A DNA stretch of 64,000 nucleotides from an uncultured Clostridia bacterium (lineage in GTDB: Bacteria > Bacillota > Clostridia > Christensenellales > Aristaeellaceae). A program made the position numbers and the translations under genes. Below are positions 35,805-44,115 of this stretch, piece by piece. The stretch lies in the NCBI GenBank assembly GCA_934630705.1, contig CAKTWP010000001.1, forward strand, positions 124,001 through 188,000, read 5' to 3'. The stretch's first letter is position 1. Each line of letters starts with the position of its first letter. The notes beneath the pieces are model-generated. The model had not been told where the DNA came from, searched no databases, and worked only from the letters and a program-made list of their open reading frames with translations.

Positions 35805-36704
35805 TTATTCCTTCCCTAAAAATTCGCGGGTGCCGCTCTTGGGCCCAAAGCCATGAGCCAGAATTTCCGGCAGAGTAGCCTCCTCCCGCTGATCGCCGCA
35901 GGAAACGATGATGCGCAGCTCCGGCGCAAACTCGGTGAGCGCCTGACGGCAGATGCCGCAGGGCCAGGGCATGGCCTTTTCGGCGGCCACGGCCAGCGCC
36001 GTAAACTCCTGCACGCCCTCGCTCACCGCCTTAAACAGTGCCGTGCGCTCGGCGCAATTGGTGGCCCCATAAGAGGCGTTTTCAATGTTGCAGCCCGTGA
36101 ACACCCGGCCATCCCGGCTCAGCAGCGCCGCCCCCACCTTGAAATGGGAATAGGGGGAATAGGAAAACTGCATGGCATGAACCGCCATCTCCACCAGTTC
36201 GTCATCCGTCACCCGGGATACGCCCGCTCGCTCCAGGGCCTTTTCTTCCATGGTTCGCATCCTCTTTTTGTCATCCTCCTGCATATGATCATACCCCATC
36301 AGATGAAACAGGGCATGCACGATCAAATAGGTCATTTCCCGCTTCAGGCTATGGCCGTATTCCTCCGCCTGCTCCCGGGCCCGAGGTAGAGAAAGAATCA
36401 CATCGCCCAGGAAACAGGCGCCGGTTTCATCCATTTCCCGGCGCAGCTTTTCCGGGCAATGGCCCAGCGTTTTGGCCGGCTTGCAGGAAGTGGATGGGAA
36501 AGAGAGCACGTCCGTAGCTCGGTCAATTCCCCGATATTCCCGGTTGATCTGGCGGATGGTTTTGTCGTCCGTCACCCGAATCTGGGCGTATGCGTCCTCG
36601 TTCAACCCTTCCGCCCGCATGCATTCCAGCGCCGCCCGTTCCAGCGCCGCCTGTGCGCCGGGCAGCTCGGGCAAATCCCAATCCATGTCCAGCCGAATGG
36701 TCAT
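35805..36704 (-). CDS. Fused rRNA-maturation nuclease YbeY and cytidine deaminase
   Basis: 299 residues combining two enzymes usually made from separate genes. Residues 1 to about 160 are YbeY, with the zinc motif HALFHLMGYDH giving H130, H134 and H140. Residues about 168-299 are a complete cytidine deaminase: SPYSHFKVGAAL near 183, the catalytic NCAER with C217 and E219, and PCGICRQ with C249 and C252 as zinc ligands. The frame runs through without a stop, and no ribosome site is seen at the junction (around 36200). In Bacillus the order is yqfG(ybeY)-dgkA-cdd-era; here dgkA is missing and ybeY and cdd are joined. Overlaps pgpH by 4 bases. Confidence 0.93.
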   Translation of the reverse strand: MTIRLDMDWDLPELPGAQAALERAALECMRAEGLNEDAYAQIRVTDDKTIRQINREYRGIDRATDVLSFPSTSCKPAKTLGHCPEKLRREMDETGACFLGDVILSLPRAREQAEEYGHSLKREMTYLIVHALFHLMGYDHMQEDDKKRMRTMEEKALERAGVSRVTDDELVEMAVHAMQFSYSPYSHFKVGAALLSRDGRVFTGCNIENASYGATNCAERTALFKAVSEGVQEFTALAVAAEKAMPWPCGICRQALTEFAPELRIIVSCGDQREEATLPEILAHGFGPKSGTREFLGKE

Positions 36705-39178
36705 TTCTGCGCCTCCTCCGGGGCGGCTGTCCTGGCCGCGCTCCCGGCTTCTTCCTCAGGCTGCGCGCCCGTCTGCTGCCGGGCTTCTGTTTCCGCTTCT
36801 GCCCGCAGCAGCGTTTCCACCGGTACCGGTTCTTCCGCAGGCGGAGGCTCCACTTCTTCCAGCTCCGGGGGCGCTTCAGGCGTGACAGCCGGGCCGGTTT
36901 CCTCCATTTCCGGAGTCACTACCGGCAGGGGAATGTTTTCCGGCTCCGGAATCACAGGATCCACCGCGTCCTGCTGGGACGCGTTTTCCTGTTCCTGCTC
37001 GGCCGGCTTTTCTTCCTTGCTCAGATCGGGCTGATGCAGAATCCGGGGCTTGGTTTTCTCCAGGTCCGGGTATTCAATGCGCTCGTGATATACGCCCACC
37101 AGCACGGTGGTCACCGCGGCGCAGATTTTGTCGATGTCCTGCAGCGTCAGCGGACAATCGCTGAGCTGGCCGTCCTCCAGCTTGCCCCGCACCAGCTTCA
37201 CGATAAACTCCTCAATCCGCTCGGGCGTGGGCGATTTGAGGGTGCGCATGGCAGCCTCAATGGTGTCGCACAGCATCACAATGGCGCTTTCCTTGCTCCG
37301 CGGGGGATGGCCATCGTAACGGAAGGCATTGATATCCACCGGCTGACCTCCCGCCTGCTGCAGCGCCTTATGATAGAAATACAGCACCGGCGTATCCCCA
37401 TGATGCTCCGCAATGATATTGATCACCGCCTGGGGCAGCCGATACGCCTTGGCCAGGGCCACGCCATCCCGGGGATGGGCCGTGAGAATCTCAGCGGACA
37501 CCCGGGGATCGGTGCGATCGTGGACGTTGTCATCCGGGGGCTGGTTTTCCTTGAAATACAGCGGGCGCTTGAGCTTGCCCACGTCATGATAATATCCGCC
37601 CACCCGGGCCAGCAGCGGGCTGGCGCCAATGGCGTCCGCCGCGGCCTCGGACAGGTTTGCCACCATGATGGAATGGTGATAGGTGCCCGGCGCTTCCAGC
37701 AGCAGCCTGCGCAGCAGCGGCTGATTGGGGTTGGACAGCTCCATCAGCTTTACCGGTGAGGGGAGATTAAAGATCGTTTCCAGCAGCGGCTGCATGCCGA
37801 AGCACAAAAGGGTGGACACCATGGCGCTGCCCGCCATCCACAGGCCGGTAGTCAGGCTTTCGGTTTGCTGATTATCGGTCATCAGACCCAGCGCCAGCAC
37901 CACCAGGAAATTCACCGCTGCAGCCAGCGAGCCCGCCAGCAGCAGCCGCAGCCGGGTGCCCTGCTTGCCCAGGGCCAACGCCGCCACGGTGCCGGAAATC
38001 AGCCCCGTGGTCAGCAGCACCACCATTTTTTCCGTATACACATCGCTGCCCCCCGCCGCCAGCGCGGAGACCATCAGTGTCATCGCCGCATTGCAGATCA
38101 GCCCAGGCTTGGGCCCCAGCAGCGCCGTTACCAGCAGGGCGCACAGCAGCATGGGCGCCAGATACGCATTGACCAGCCGCGCCAGCATGCTCAGCCCCAG
38201 GGTGAGCACCATGATAATCAGCAGCAGGATCAGCCGGGGGGTGCTGTTCAGAATCTGGTAATCAGGGTCCCGCAGCGTCAGCAGCAAAAGCACCGCAATG
38301 CCCGCCATCAGCAGCGCCGCGCCCAGATACATGGACATATCCACCTGCCCGTCGCTGAGCAGCCCCAGAGCGGACAGCATGGCCAGCTGCTTGGCCGTGA
38401 TGCGGCCTTCACCCCGCACCACAATGTTTTGCCCCTGCTTGTATACCACCGGCTCCACCGCCTGCCGGGCTTCCTCCCGGGCGGCATCGGTGGCTTCCTG
38501 GTCGATTACCATATTGGCCTTAATGCAGGCGCTGAGCACGGCCGGAGCGATATTCTGGCTCAGGGACAGGCTCATGCGGTAATTCACGATCTGGCGGATG
38601 CTGTTTGCCGCCGTGCTTTCCTGTCCCTCGGTCACATGGCCCTGCATGGTGCTCTGCAGGGCGGTATACAAAAGCGTATACGCGTCCTCCAGCTCCTGCT
38701 GGGTGCTATGCATCAAGGAGGTGATCTGGTAATCCCGCAGGGAAATCAGCGTGAGAATATCCCGGGCGTATTCCAGTTCGTCCTTGGAATAGGCGCGGGT
38801 GGCGGACTGATCCGGCAGCGTGTCCGCGTATTGGCGAACCAGCCGCAGCTGGGCGAAGATCTGGTCAAAGCTGGCCATCACTTCCTCCGTCACGCCGTCC
38901 TGATAGCGATAGGTGGGCATGACGGCGGCAGCCGCCTGCTTGCGCTTTTCCTCGGTGCTGATTTCATCCACCACGTCCTTGGTGGCCGCGATGGTGGTGG
39001 TGGGCACCATGCCGATTTTCAGCTCATAGCGCACCGGCACAATGGCCGCCTCAAACATTCCCACCAGCAGCGCCGCACCCAGCACGCCGATAAGCAGCCG
39101 CAGGGCCCGGGCGGATTTGAGAAACGCCCGCAGCCGTTCCATCCGGGTGGCTTTTTTGTTCTTGTTTTGGTTGGTCAT
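36701..39178 (-). CDS. pgpH: 7TM-HD domain phosphohydrolase (PgpH/YqfF, likely cyclic-di-AMP phosphodiesterase)
   Basis: 825 residues. Membrane helix near 30-50, extracellular 7TMR-HDED domain (about 60-275), seven helices (about 280-470), then a cytoplasmic HD domain with YHHSIMVANL near 490 and YYHDVGKLKRP near 523. In Listeria and Bacillus this family breaks down cyclic-di-AMP. The last 110 or so residues are a Pro/Glu-rich low-complexity tail not typical of the family. Coupled to phoH (4-base overlap) and to the YbeY fusion. Confidence 0.92.
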   Translation of the reverse strand: MTNQNKNKKATRMERLRAFLKSARALRLLIGVLGAALLVGMFEAAIVPVRYELKIGMVPTTTIAATKDVVDEISTEEKRKQAAAAVMPTYRYQDGVTEEVMASFDQIFAQLRLVRQYADTLPDQSATRAYSKDELEYARDILTLISLRDYQITSLMHSTQQELEDAYTLLYTALQSTMQGHVTEGQESTAANSIRQIVNYRMSLSLSQNIAPAVLSACIKANMVIDQEATDAAREEARQAVEPVVYKQGQNIVVRGEGRITAKQLAMLSALGLLSDGQVDMSMYLGAALLMAGIAVLLLLTLRDPDYQILNSTPRLILLLIIMVLTLGLSMLARLVNAYLAPMLLCALLVTALLGPKPGLICNAAMTLMVSALAAGGSDVYTEKMVVLLTTGLISGTVAALALGKQGTRLRLLLAGSLAAAVNFLVVLALGLMTDNQQTESLTTGLWMAGSAMVSTLLCFGMQPLLETIFNLPSPVKLMELSNPNQPLLRRLLLEAPGTYHHSIMVANLSEAAADAIGASPLLARVGGYYHDVGKLKRPLYFKENQPPDDNVHDRTDPRVSAEILTAHPRDGVALAKAYRLPQAVINIIAEHHGDTPVLYFYHKALQQAGGQPVDINAFRYDGHPPRSKESAIVMLCDTIEAAMRTLKSPTPERIEEFIVKLVRGKLEDGQLSDCPLTLQDIDKICAAVTTVLVGVYHERIEYPDLEKTKPRILHQPDLSKEEKPAEQEQENASQQDAVDPVIPEPENIPLPVVTPEMEETGPAVTPEAPPELEEVEPPPAEEPVPVETLLRAEAETEARQQTGAQPEEEAGSAARTAAPEEAQK

Positions 39179-40134
39179 GCCTGCTTTCCCTCTTTCGCCT
39201 CATAGGCTTCGTAAGCCCGCACGATCTTCTGCACCAGCTCATGGCGCACCACATCCTTGGCCGTCAGCTCGATAATGCTCACGCCATCCACATCCCGCAG
39301 CACTTCCATGGCCTCCAGCAGGCCGCTGCGCTTGCCCTTGGGCAAATCGATCTGGGATGCGTCCCCCGTGACGATACAGCGGGAGCCCGCCCCCAGCCGG
39401 GTGAGAAACATTTTCATCTGCTCGGGCGTGGTATTCTGCGCCTCATCCAGAATAATGAACGCATCGCTCAGCGTACGCCCGCGCATGAACGCCAGCGGCG
39501 CCACCTCCAGCGTGCCCCGCTCCACCATCCGCTGATAGCTCTCCACGCCCATGATTTCATACAGCGCGTCATACAGCGGCCGCAGATAGGGGTCCACCTT
39601 CTGGGTCATATCCCCGGGCAGAAAGCCCAGCTTCTCCCCCGCTTCCACGGCGGGACGGGTGAGCACGATGCGCTCCACCTCTTTGTTTCGCATGGCTACC
39701 ACCGCCAGCGCCATGGCCAGATAGGTTTTGCCCGTACCGGCAGGGCCCACGGCCAGCGTCAGCTCATGCTCCCGCACCGCGGCCACATATTCCCGCTGGC
39801 CCAGGGTTTTGCATTGAATCCGGCGGCCCCGATGGGTGATGGCCACCACATCGCCTAAAATCTCCTCAATCTGCTCCAGCCGCCCTTCCCGGGCCAGGGC
39901 CACCGCATAACGAATCCGGGATGCGTCGATCATTTCGCCCCGGCGCAGCATCTGGATCAGCTTGCCGATCACCTGCTCCGCCAGCGCCGCGTTTTCCCCG
40001 TCGCCCTGAACCTGCAGCTCCTGCCCCCGCAGGGAAATCGCCACGTCCAGCTCCTGCTCCAGAGCGGCCATATTCCGATCGTTCATGCCGAAAAGCGACA
40101 GATAGGACTCCATGTTGTCAAGCGTCAACAGCAA
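39175..40134 (-). CDS. phoH: PhoH family ATPase (YbeZ-like)
   Basis: 319 residues. Walker A GPAGTGKTYLAMAL near 131, Walker B IILDEAQNTT near 225, SRCIVTGDASQIDLP near 250. Probably an RNA helicase or nucleoside triphosphatase that works with YbeY in RNA maturation; the gene pairing supports that. It is 18 bases after yqfD. Confidence 0.93.
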   Translation of the reverse strand: MLLTLDNMESYLSLFGMNDRNMAALEQELDVAISLRGQELQVQGDGENAALAEQVIGKLIQMLRRGEMIDASRIRYAVALAREGRLEQIEEILGDVVAITHRGRRIQCKTLGQREYVAAVREHELTLAVGPAGTGKTYLAMALAVVAMRNKEVERIVLTRPAVEAGEKLGFLPGDMTQKVDPYLRPLYDALYEIMGVESYQRMVERGTLEVAPLAFMRGRTLSDAFIILDEAQNTTPEQMKMFLTRLGAGSRCIVTGDASQIDLPKGKRSGLLEAMEVLRDVDGVSIIELTAKDVVRHELVQKIVRAYEAYEAKEGKQA

Positions 40135-40152
40135 TTTTGCCCAGCATCTCCT

Positions 40153-41295
40153 TCAGGGATGTTTCTGGTATCGGCCAATATCGCAGCGGATTTCCGCCGT
40201 AGCCGTTACCATTATAATATCCCTATCTATCATACTATAATCTGTCCATTTGTCAATAACCTCCTGACCGATCGTCGCCCGATCCAGAGCCAGCAGCGCC
40301 ACTTTTTCCGCCTCCTGCGCCGTTTCCTGCGCCGGGCGCACCACTTTTTCCAGCGCCGCCTCCCAATACGTCTCCCGCCGCAGCCACAGCGGAGTCCATG
40401 CCCCGCCCACGGCCGTCTCCTGAACGTCCACATCCCAGGTCAGGTAATCCGGTTCGGGCCCCAACGCCAGCGCCAGCCACGGCGTTTTCAGCACCAGCCG
40501 CCCATACGTGCGCCCGGTGGGCACGGATTGGGTTTCGCCCAGCGAAGTCTGCATCCGCGTCTGCACCCAGACCCGGGCCAGCGCCACGCCCCGGGCTTTC
40601 ACCGGCCGCTCCCTGCCATCCGGCCCCTGCTCCGTCCCGCGGATCAATACCTGCCCGGCCTTCACCAGCTCGCCTTCCCGGCACATGGGCGTGCCCGCAA
40701 AGGTGGTAAGCCGCCAGAGAATACCATCCCGGTCTGCCACCACATCCCCGGGCGCGCCTGCCGTTTCAATCCCGGGTGGTGCCACGCCTTCCACGATCCG
40801 CACCACCAGCGCCGTGCCCGCCCAGCCGGCCTGCACCCATTTCACCTGGGGCAGCCGCCATTCCAGCTTTTCCCGAAGAGATGCCAGGTCGATGGTGCTG
40901 CGGCGCACGCCGGGGCGAACGCCCTGCTCTGCCAGAAACAGCCGCACCTCCCCCAGATATGCCCCTGCATCCTCAATCCGCACCTGCCAGACAAAGCCCA
41001 GGCTGTATCCCATCAGCGCTGCGGCGATCAACGCTCCTGCCGCCAGACCGCGCCGGCGGTTCAGCATATGCAGCCAGCGCAGCAATCCCACGCCTTGGGC
41101 CGGGCCCACGGCAAAGCCCCGCTCCTTCGCCAGCCCTGCCAGCACTTCATAATCCCGGGCGGCGCATTCCAGCGACATCCCCCGGCCCGCCGTTCGCCGG
41201 GCACGTAAAGAAACGCCCTGCTTTCGGGCGGCGTTGAGCAGCTTCTCCGCGCCCAGTCCTTCCATCGAAAAGCGCACTCGAAGCAGTCTGCTCAT
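40153..41295 (-). CDS. yqfD: Sporulation protein YqfD
   Basis: 380 residues. An N-terminal soluble part (1-85), one membrane helix (about 90-110, AAGALIAAALMGYSLGFVW) and a large domain outside it. YqfD is part of the mother-cell sporulation programme in Bacillus. The start overlaps the yqfC stop by 4 bases. Its presence argues for a spore-forming lineage. Confidence 0.85.
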   Translation of the reverse strand: MSRLLRVRFSMEGLGAEKLLNAARKQGVSLRARRTAGRGMSLECAARDYEVLAGLAKERGFAVGPAQGVGLLRWLHMLNRRRGLAAGALIAAALMGYSLGFVWQVRIEDAGAYLGEVRLFLAEQGVRPGVRRSTIDLASLREKLEWRLPQVKWVQAGWAGTALVVRIVEGVAPPGIETAGAPGDVVADRDGILWRLTTFAGTPMCREGELVKAGQVLIRGTEQGPDGRERPVKARGVALARVWVQTRMQTSLGETQSVPTGRTYGRLVLKTPWLALALGPEPDYLTWDVDVQETAVGGAWTPLWLRRETYWEAALEKVVRPAQETAQEAEKVALLALDRATIGQEVIDKWTDYSMIDRDIIMVTATAEIRCDIGRYQKHP

Positions 41296-41540
41296 AGCTC
41301 CTCCAGGGTCACGCCGGCGATTTTTCCCCGAATCACCAGATCCTGCGCCCCGAAATGGGAAATCAGCAGATTTTCCCCGGTGACCGCCAGCACGCCTTCC
41401 TTTACCCGCACCCGCACGCAGCGGCTTTCATAGGAAAATAACCCCCGGTGCTGTTCGATCAGCGCTTCCTCCTGACCGGATAAAACCACCCGCGGCGTAT
41501 CGTTTCGGGCCTCGGGCGGCGCAAATGAAAAAAGATTCAT
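41292..41540 (-). CDS. yqfC: Sporulation protein YqfC
   Basis: 82 residues from the ATG at 41540 (MNLFSFAPPEAR), with GGGGTG 7 bases upstream; an upstream frame to 41648 lacks a ribosome site and crosses the probable promoter. The C-terminal half (VRVKEGVLAVTGENLLISHF) matches the YabP/YqfC fold. It heads the operon that continues to era. A sigma-E-like -10 element lies just upstream. Confidence 0.85.
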   Translation of the reverse strand: MNLFSFAPPEARNDTPRVVLSGQEEALIEQHRGLFSYESRCVRVRVKEGVLAVTGENLLISHFGAQDLVIRGKIAGVTLEEL

Positions 41541-41557
41541 GCTTTTCACCCCGGGGT

Positions 41558-41565
41558 ATTGTATG
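41558..41565 (-). promoter_or_regulatory. Possible sigma-E -10 element before yqfC
   Basis: CATACAAT on the minus strand equals the Bacillus sigma-E -10 consensus. The -35 region is a poor match, and the leader would be only about 11 bases, so this is tentative. Confidence 0.35.
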
Positions 41566-41615
41566 CGCGACAAGGGCGAAACAGCACCCAAGCTTCTAAA
41601 GCCCGGCATCATACG

Positions 41616-41638
41616 GGAGGGTTCTCCGCGCCCTCCCA
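41616..41638. repeat. Intergenic hairpin
   Basis: GGGAGGG and CCCTCCC arms with a 9-base loop, between yqfC and the nested hairpin at 41677. Confidence 0.5.
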
Positions 41639-41676
41639 AGCGAGCCATACGGACAGCGCGTTTCTTCTATACAGCA

Positions 41677-41735
41677 ATGCGCCCCGGCTTGAAGAAGGAA
41701 ACGCGTCATCGTTTCTTTCCCAAGCCGGGGCGCAT
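41677..41735. repeat. Nested-stem element, copy A
   Basis: Outer arms of 15 bases (41677-41691, ATGCGCCCCGGCTTG; 41721-41735) pair perfectly. Inside, GAAACG (41698-41703) pairs with CGTTTC (41710-41715) around CGTCAT. It shares CAATGCGCCCC and the GAAA(A)CG inner stem with the elements at 47669 and 59731. Confidence 0.75.
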
Positions 41736-41756
41736 GCGGGCACACGGGAATGCCGC

Positions 41757-41782
41757 CGCCGGCCTGAATCATCAGGCCGGCA
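41757..41782 (-). terminator. Hairpin after the HPr-like gene
   Basis: GCCGGCCTGA-ATCA-TCAGGCCGGC-type stem of ten pairs, 17 bases past the stop at 41799. No T-run, so it may only protect the transcript end. Confidence 0.45.
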
Positions 41783-41798
41783 GGTAGCAGGCTGTTGC

Positions 41799-42026
41799 TC
41801 AGATGGTGAACTGCTGAATATCCGCCACCAGATCATCGCAGTCGTCGTTATACACGTCCAGGGTGATGGGCTTGCTCAGATCCAGCGAGAAGATGCCCAG
41901 AATGGACTTGGCGTCCACCACATGGCGGCCGGCGCGCAGATCCACTTCGTAGGGATAGCGATTCACGGTGTTCACAAAGGTCTTTACTTCCTCAGCGTAG
42001 CTCAGCTTAATCGGGATGGATTTCAT
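41799..42026 (-). CDS. HPr-fold protein lacking the phosphorylatable histidine
   Basis: 75 residues, similar to the PTS phosphocarrier HPr in its second half (VDLRAGRHVVDAKSILGIFSL, as in HPr GxxxxAKSLxxLxxL). The N-terminal loop that should hold His15 (GLHARPA) is replaced by SYAEEVKTF, so it cannot take phosphate at the usual site. Role unknown; regulatory Crh-like proteins are a partial analogy. Promoter at 42056-42084, ribosome site TAAGGAGG. Single-gene unit. Confidence 0.75.
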   Translation of the reverse strand: MKSIPIKLSYAEEVKTFVNTVNRYPYEVDLRAGRHVVDAKSILGIFSLDLSKPITLDVYNDDCDDLVADIQQFTI

Positions 42027-42055
42027 TGCACGATACCTCCTTACAGGATGTTTTT

Positions 42056-42084
42056 ATTATAGCAAATTTCGCGGCCGGGCGCAA
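42056..42084 (-). promoter_or_regulatory. Sigma-A promoter of the HPr-like gene
   Basis: Minus-strand TTGCGC, 17 bases, TATAAT. It lies immediately after the gltX stop codon. Confidence 0.72.
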
Positions 42085-42087
42085 GGG

Positions 42088-43533
42088 TCAGCCCAGCTTC
42101 TCCAGCGCGGCATGCACCCGGCGCAGGGTTTCATCCTTGCCCAGCAGATAGGCAATTTCAAACGCGCCGCCGGGGGTAGATTCCTGGCCGGAGATGGCAA
42201 TGCGCAGGGGCCAGAGCACCGCGCCGTTTTTCTTCCCTGCTTCCGCGATGGCGGCCATCACGGTATCGTGGATATTCTGCTCCGTCCAGTCGTTTATGCC
42301 TTCCAGCACGGGCAGCGCCAGCGTCAGGTTTTCCTTGGCCACCGCCGGATCGCACTTCATTTTTTTATGGGTATACAGCGCCAAATCGTATTCCGGCATT
42401 TCCGCCAGGAATTTTACCATATCGGGAATCTGGTTAAACACCTCGGTGCGGCTCTGCATCAGCTGCGCCAGCCGGGCATAATCCATGCCCTTCCCTGCCA
42501 GCACCTTATCAAACCAGGGCGTGGCCATGCGCAGATATTCCGCAGGATCCAGCTTGGCGATATACTGGCCGTTCATCCAGTTCAGCTTATTGATATCAAA
42601 AATGCCGGGAGAATTATTCAGCCGATGGATGTCAAAGGCCTGCACCAGCTCATCCATGGTGAAGAATTCCTGATCGGTGCCGGGATTCCAGCCCACCAGC
42701 GCCAGATAGTTAATCAGCGCTTCCTTGAGATAGCCCTTGGCGATAAAGTCGCTGTAATAGGCATCGCCATCGCGCTTGCTCAGCTTATGCTGGGCGTCGC
42801 GCATCACGGTGGTCAGATGCACATACTGGGGAATTTCCCAGCCGAATGCGTTATACAGCAGGTTATATTTGGGCGTGGAGGACAGGTATTCCATTCCGCG
42901 CATTACGTGGGTGATGCCCATGAGGTGGTCATCGATCACATTGGCAAAGTTATAGGTGGGCATGCCGTCCGCCTTGATCAGCACCATATCATCCAGCGTA
43001 TCATTGGGGAAGGAAATATGGCCGAATACCACGTCGTCATAGGTGGATTCGCCCGTGGTGGGGCAATTCAAGCGGATCACGTAGGGCACGCCCGCATCCA
43101 GCTTGGCCTGCACTTCTTCCTTGCTCAGCTTCAGGCAGTGCTTGTCGTACTTGAACACCTCGCCCCGGGCCTCGGCGGCCTCCCGGCGCTGCTCCAGTTC
43201 TTCCTTGGTGCAGAAGCAGTAATACGCCGCGCCCTTTTCCACCAGCTGCTGCGCATAAGGCAGATACAGGGCCTTGCGCTCGCTCTGCACATAGGGGCCA
43301 TAATCGCCGCCAATATCCGGGCCTTCATCCCAGTTCATGCCGCATTCCCGCAGCGTCTGATAGATCACCTCGGTAGCGCCTTCCACGTAGCGCTCCTGAT
43401 CCGTATCCTCAATGCGCAGGATGAATTTTCCGCCGTTCTTCTTGGCAAACAGGTAGTTATACAGCGCCGTGCGTACACCGCCCATGTGCATAAAGCCCGT
43501 GGGCGACGGCGCAAAGCGAGTGCGTACTTCCAT
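42088..43533 (-). CDS. gltX: Glutamyl-tRNA synthetase
   Basis: 481 residues, class I. The HIGH box is seen as PSPTGFMHMGGVRTALYNYL near 9, the KMSKS box as KLSKRDG near 245. Because a separate GlnRS is encoded just upstream, this enzyme may be discriminating for tRNA-Glu only; that is inference. GGAGGAGAG stands 6 bases before the ATG. Confidence 0.95.
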   Translation of the reverse strand: MEVRTRFAPSPTGFMHMGGVRTALYNYLFAKKNGGKFILRIEDTDQERYVEGATEVIYQTLRECGMNWDEGPDIGGDYGPYVQSERKALYLPYAQQLVEKGAAYYCFCTKEELEQRREAAEARGEVFKYDKHCLKLSKEEVQAKLDAGVPYVIRLNCPTTGESTYDDVVFGHISFPNDTLDDMVLIKADGMPTYNFANVIDDHLMGITHVMRGMEYLSSTPKYNLLYNAFGWEIPQYVHLTTVMRDAQHKLSKRDGDAYYSDFIAKGYLKEALINYLALVGWNPGTDQEFFTMDELVQAFDIHRLNNSPGIFDINKLNWMNGQYIAKLDPAEYLRMATPWFDKVLAGKGMDYARLAQLMQSRTEVFNQIPDMVKFLAEMPEYDLALYTHKKMKCDPAVAKENLTLALPVLEGINDWTEQNIHDTVMAAIAEAGKKNGAVLWPLRIAISGQESTPGGAFEIAYLLGKDETLRRVHAALEKLG

Positions 43534-43570
43534 GAATCTCTCCTCCTTCTTTTATGAGACAAAGGGGAAC

Positions 43571-43796
43571 GATGTGGGGCTATGCGCCCCATGCCCCCAC
43601 CAGGGAGGAACTCCCTGGACCCGGTTCACAACTTTACTGGATTTAAGAAATCAGCTGTTTTCTGTGTGATGCGGGAGGGATATGATGTGGGGCTATGCGC
43701 CCCACGCCCCCACCAGGGAGTTCCTCCCTGGACCCGGTTCACAATGGGGCTTAGACTTAAGAAATCGACTATTTTCTGTGTGAAACAACAGGAACG
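43571..43796. repeat. 113-bp direct repeat, two copies with the start of a third
   Basis: Copies begin at 43571 and 43684 with GATGTGGGGCTATGCGCCCC; a third GATGTG begins at exactly the same period (43797) and then diverges. Each copy has two dyads: TGGGGC-TATGC-GCCCCA and a CCAGGGAG/CTCCCTGG hairpin whose loop differs (GAA against TTC), followed by ACCCGGTTCACAA and a shared TTAAGAAATC block. Confidence 0.85.
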
Positions 43797-43811
43797 GATG
43801 TGTTGCATCGT

Positions 43812-43942
43812 CCCGCGGCAGCGCCTGAGCGTTTGCTCAGGCCCCGGTCAACCTGTTGACCGGGGGCTTTCGGGGTGTCGTGTCTGGGGGAAAACGTGTT
43901 TTCCCCCAGAACGATCGCCCGAAAACCGCTTCCTGCCGCGGG
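43812..43942. repeat. Three tandem hairpins enclosed by a long-range stem
   Basis: CCCGCGGCAG (43812-43821) is complementary to CTGCCGCGGG (43933-43942). Between them: GCCTGAGC-GTTT-GCTCAGGC (43823-43842), a nine-pair CCCGGTCAA/TTGACCGGG hairpin (43843-43864), and a 12-pair palindrome CTGGGGGAAAAC/GTTTTCCCCCAG (43884-43909). As RNA or cruciform this is a multi-branch fold. Confidence 0.75.
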
Positions 43943-44115
43943 GAACATGGCCGTAACCCAGCGTAACCCAATACTTCACGCGGAAGCACTTCAGACAACC
44001 AGTCAACAAATATCGCGGAATGGGGGTGCAGGGGAATTATTCCCCTGCCCGCCGGAGGCCCTCGTTTAGCTGCTTGGAGGTAAATACCCCCAAGTCCCCC
44101 GGTGTAACCTTTCGC

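Larger units (their letters stand above)
43534..44115. other. Non-coding region rich in repeats and hairpins between glnS and gltX
   Basis: About 580 bases with no convincing gene. It holds two 113-bp direct repeats plus the start of a third, a cluster of three perfect hairpins enclosed by a long-range stem, and a GCAGGGGAA/TTCCCCTGC hairpin at 44028-44048. No clear promoter for gltX was found inside. Confidence 0.8.

Noticed and set aside
43735..43745. GGTTCACAA as a tRNA T-arm
   Set aside because: No acceptor or anticodon arms can be formed around it; the sequence belongs to the 113-bp repeat.
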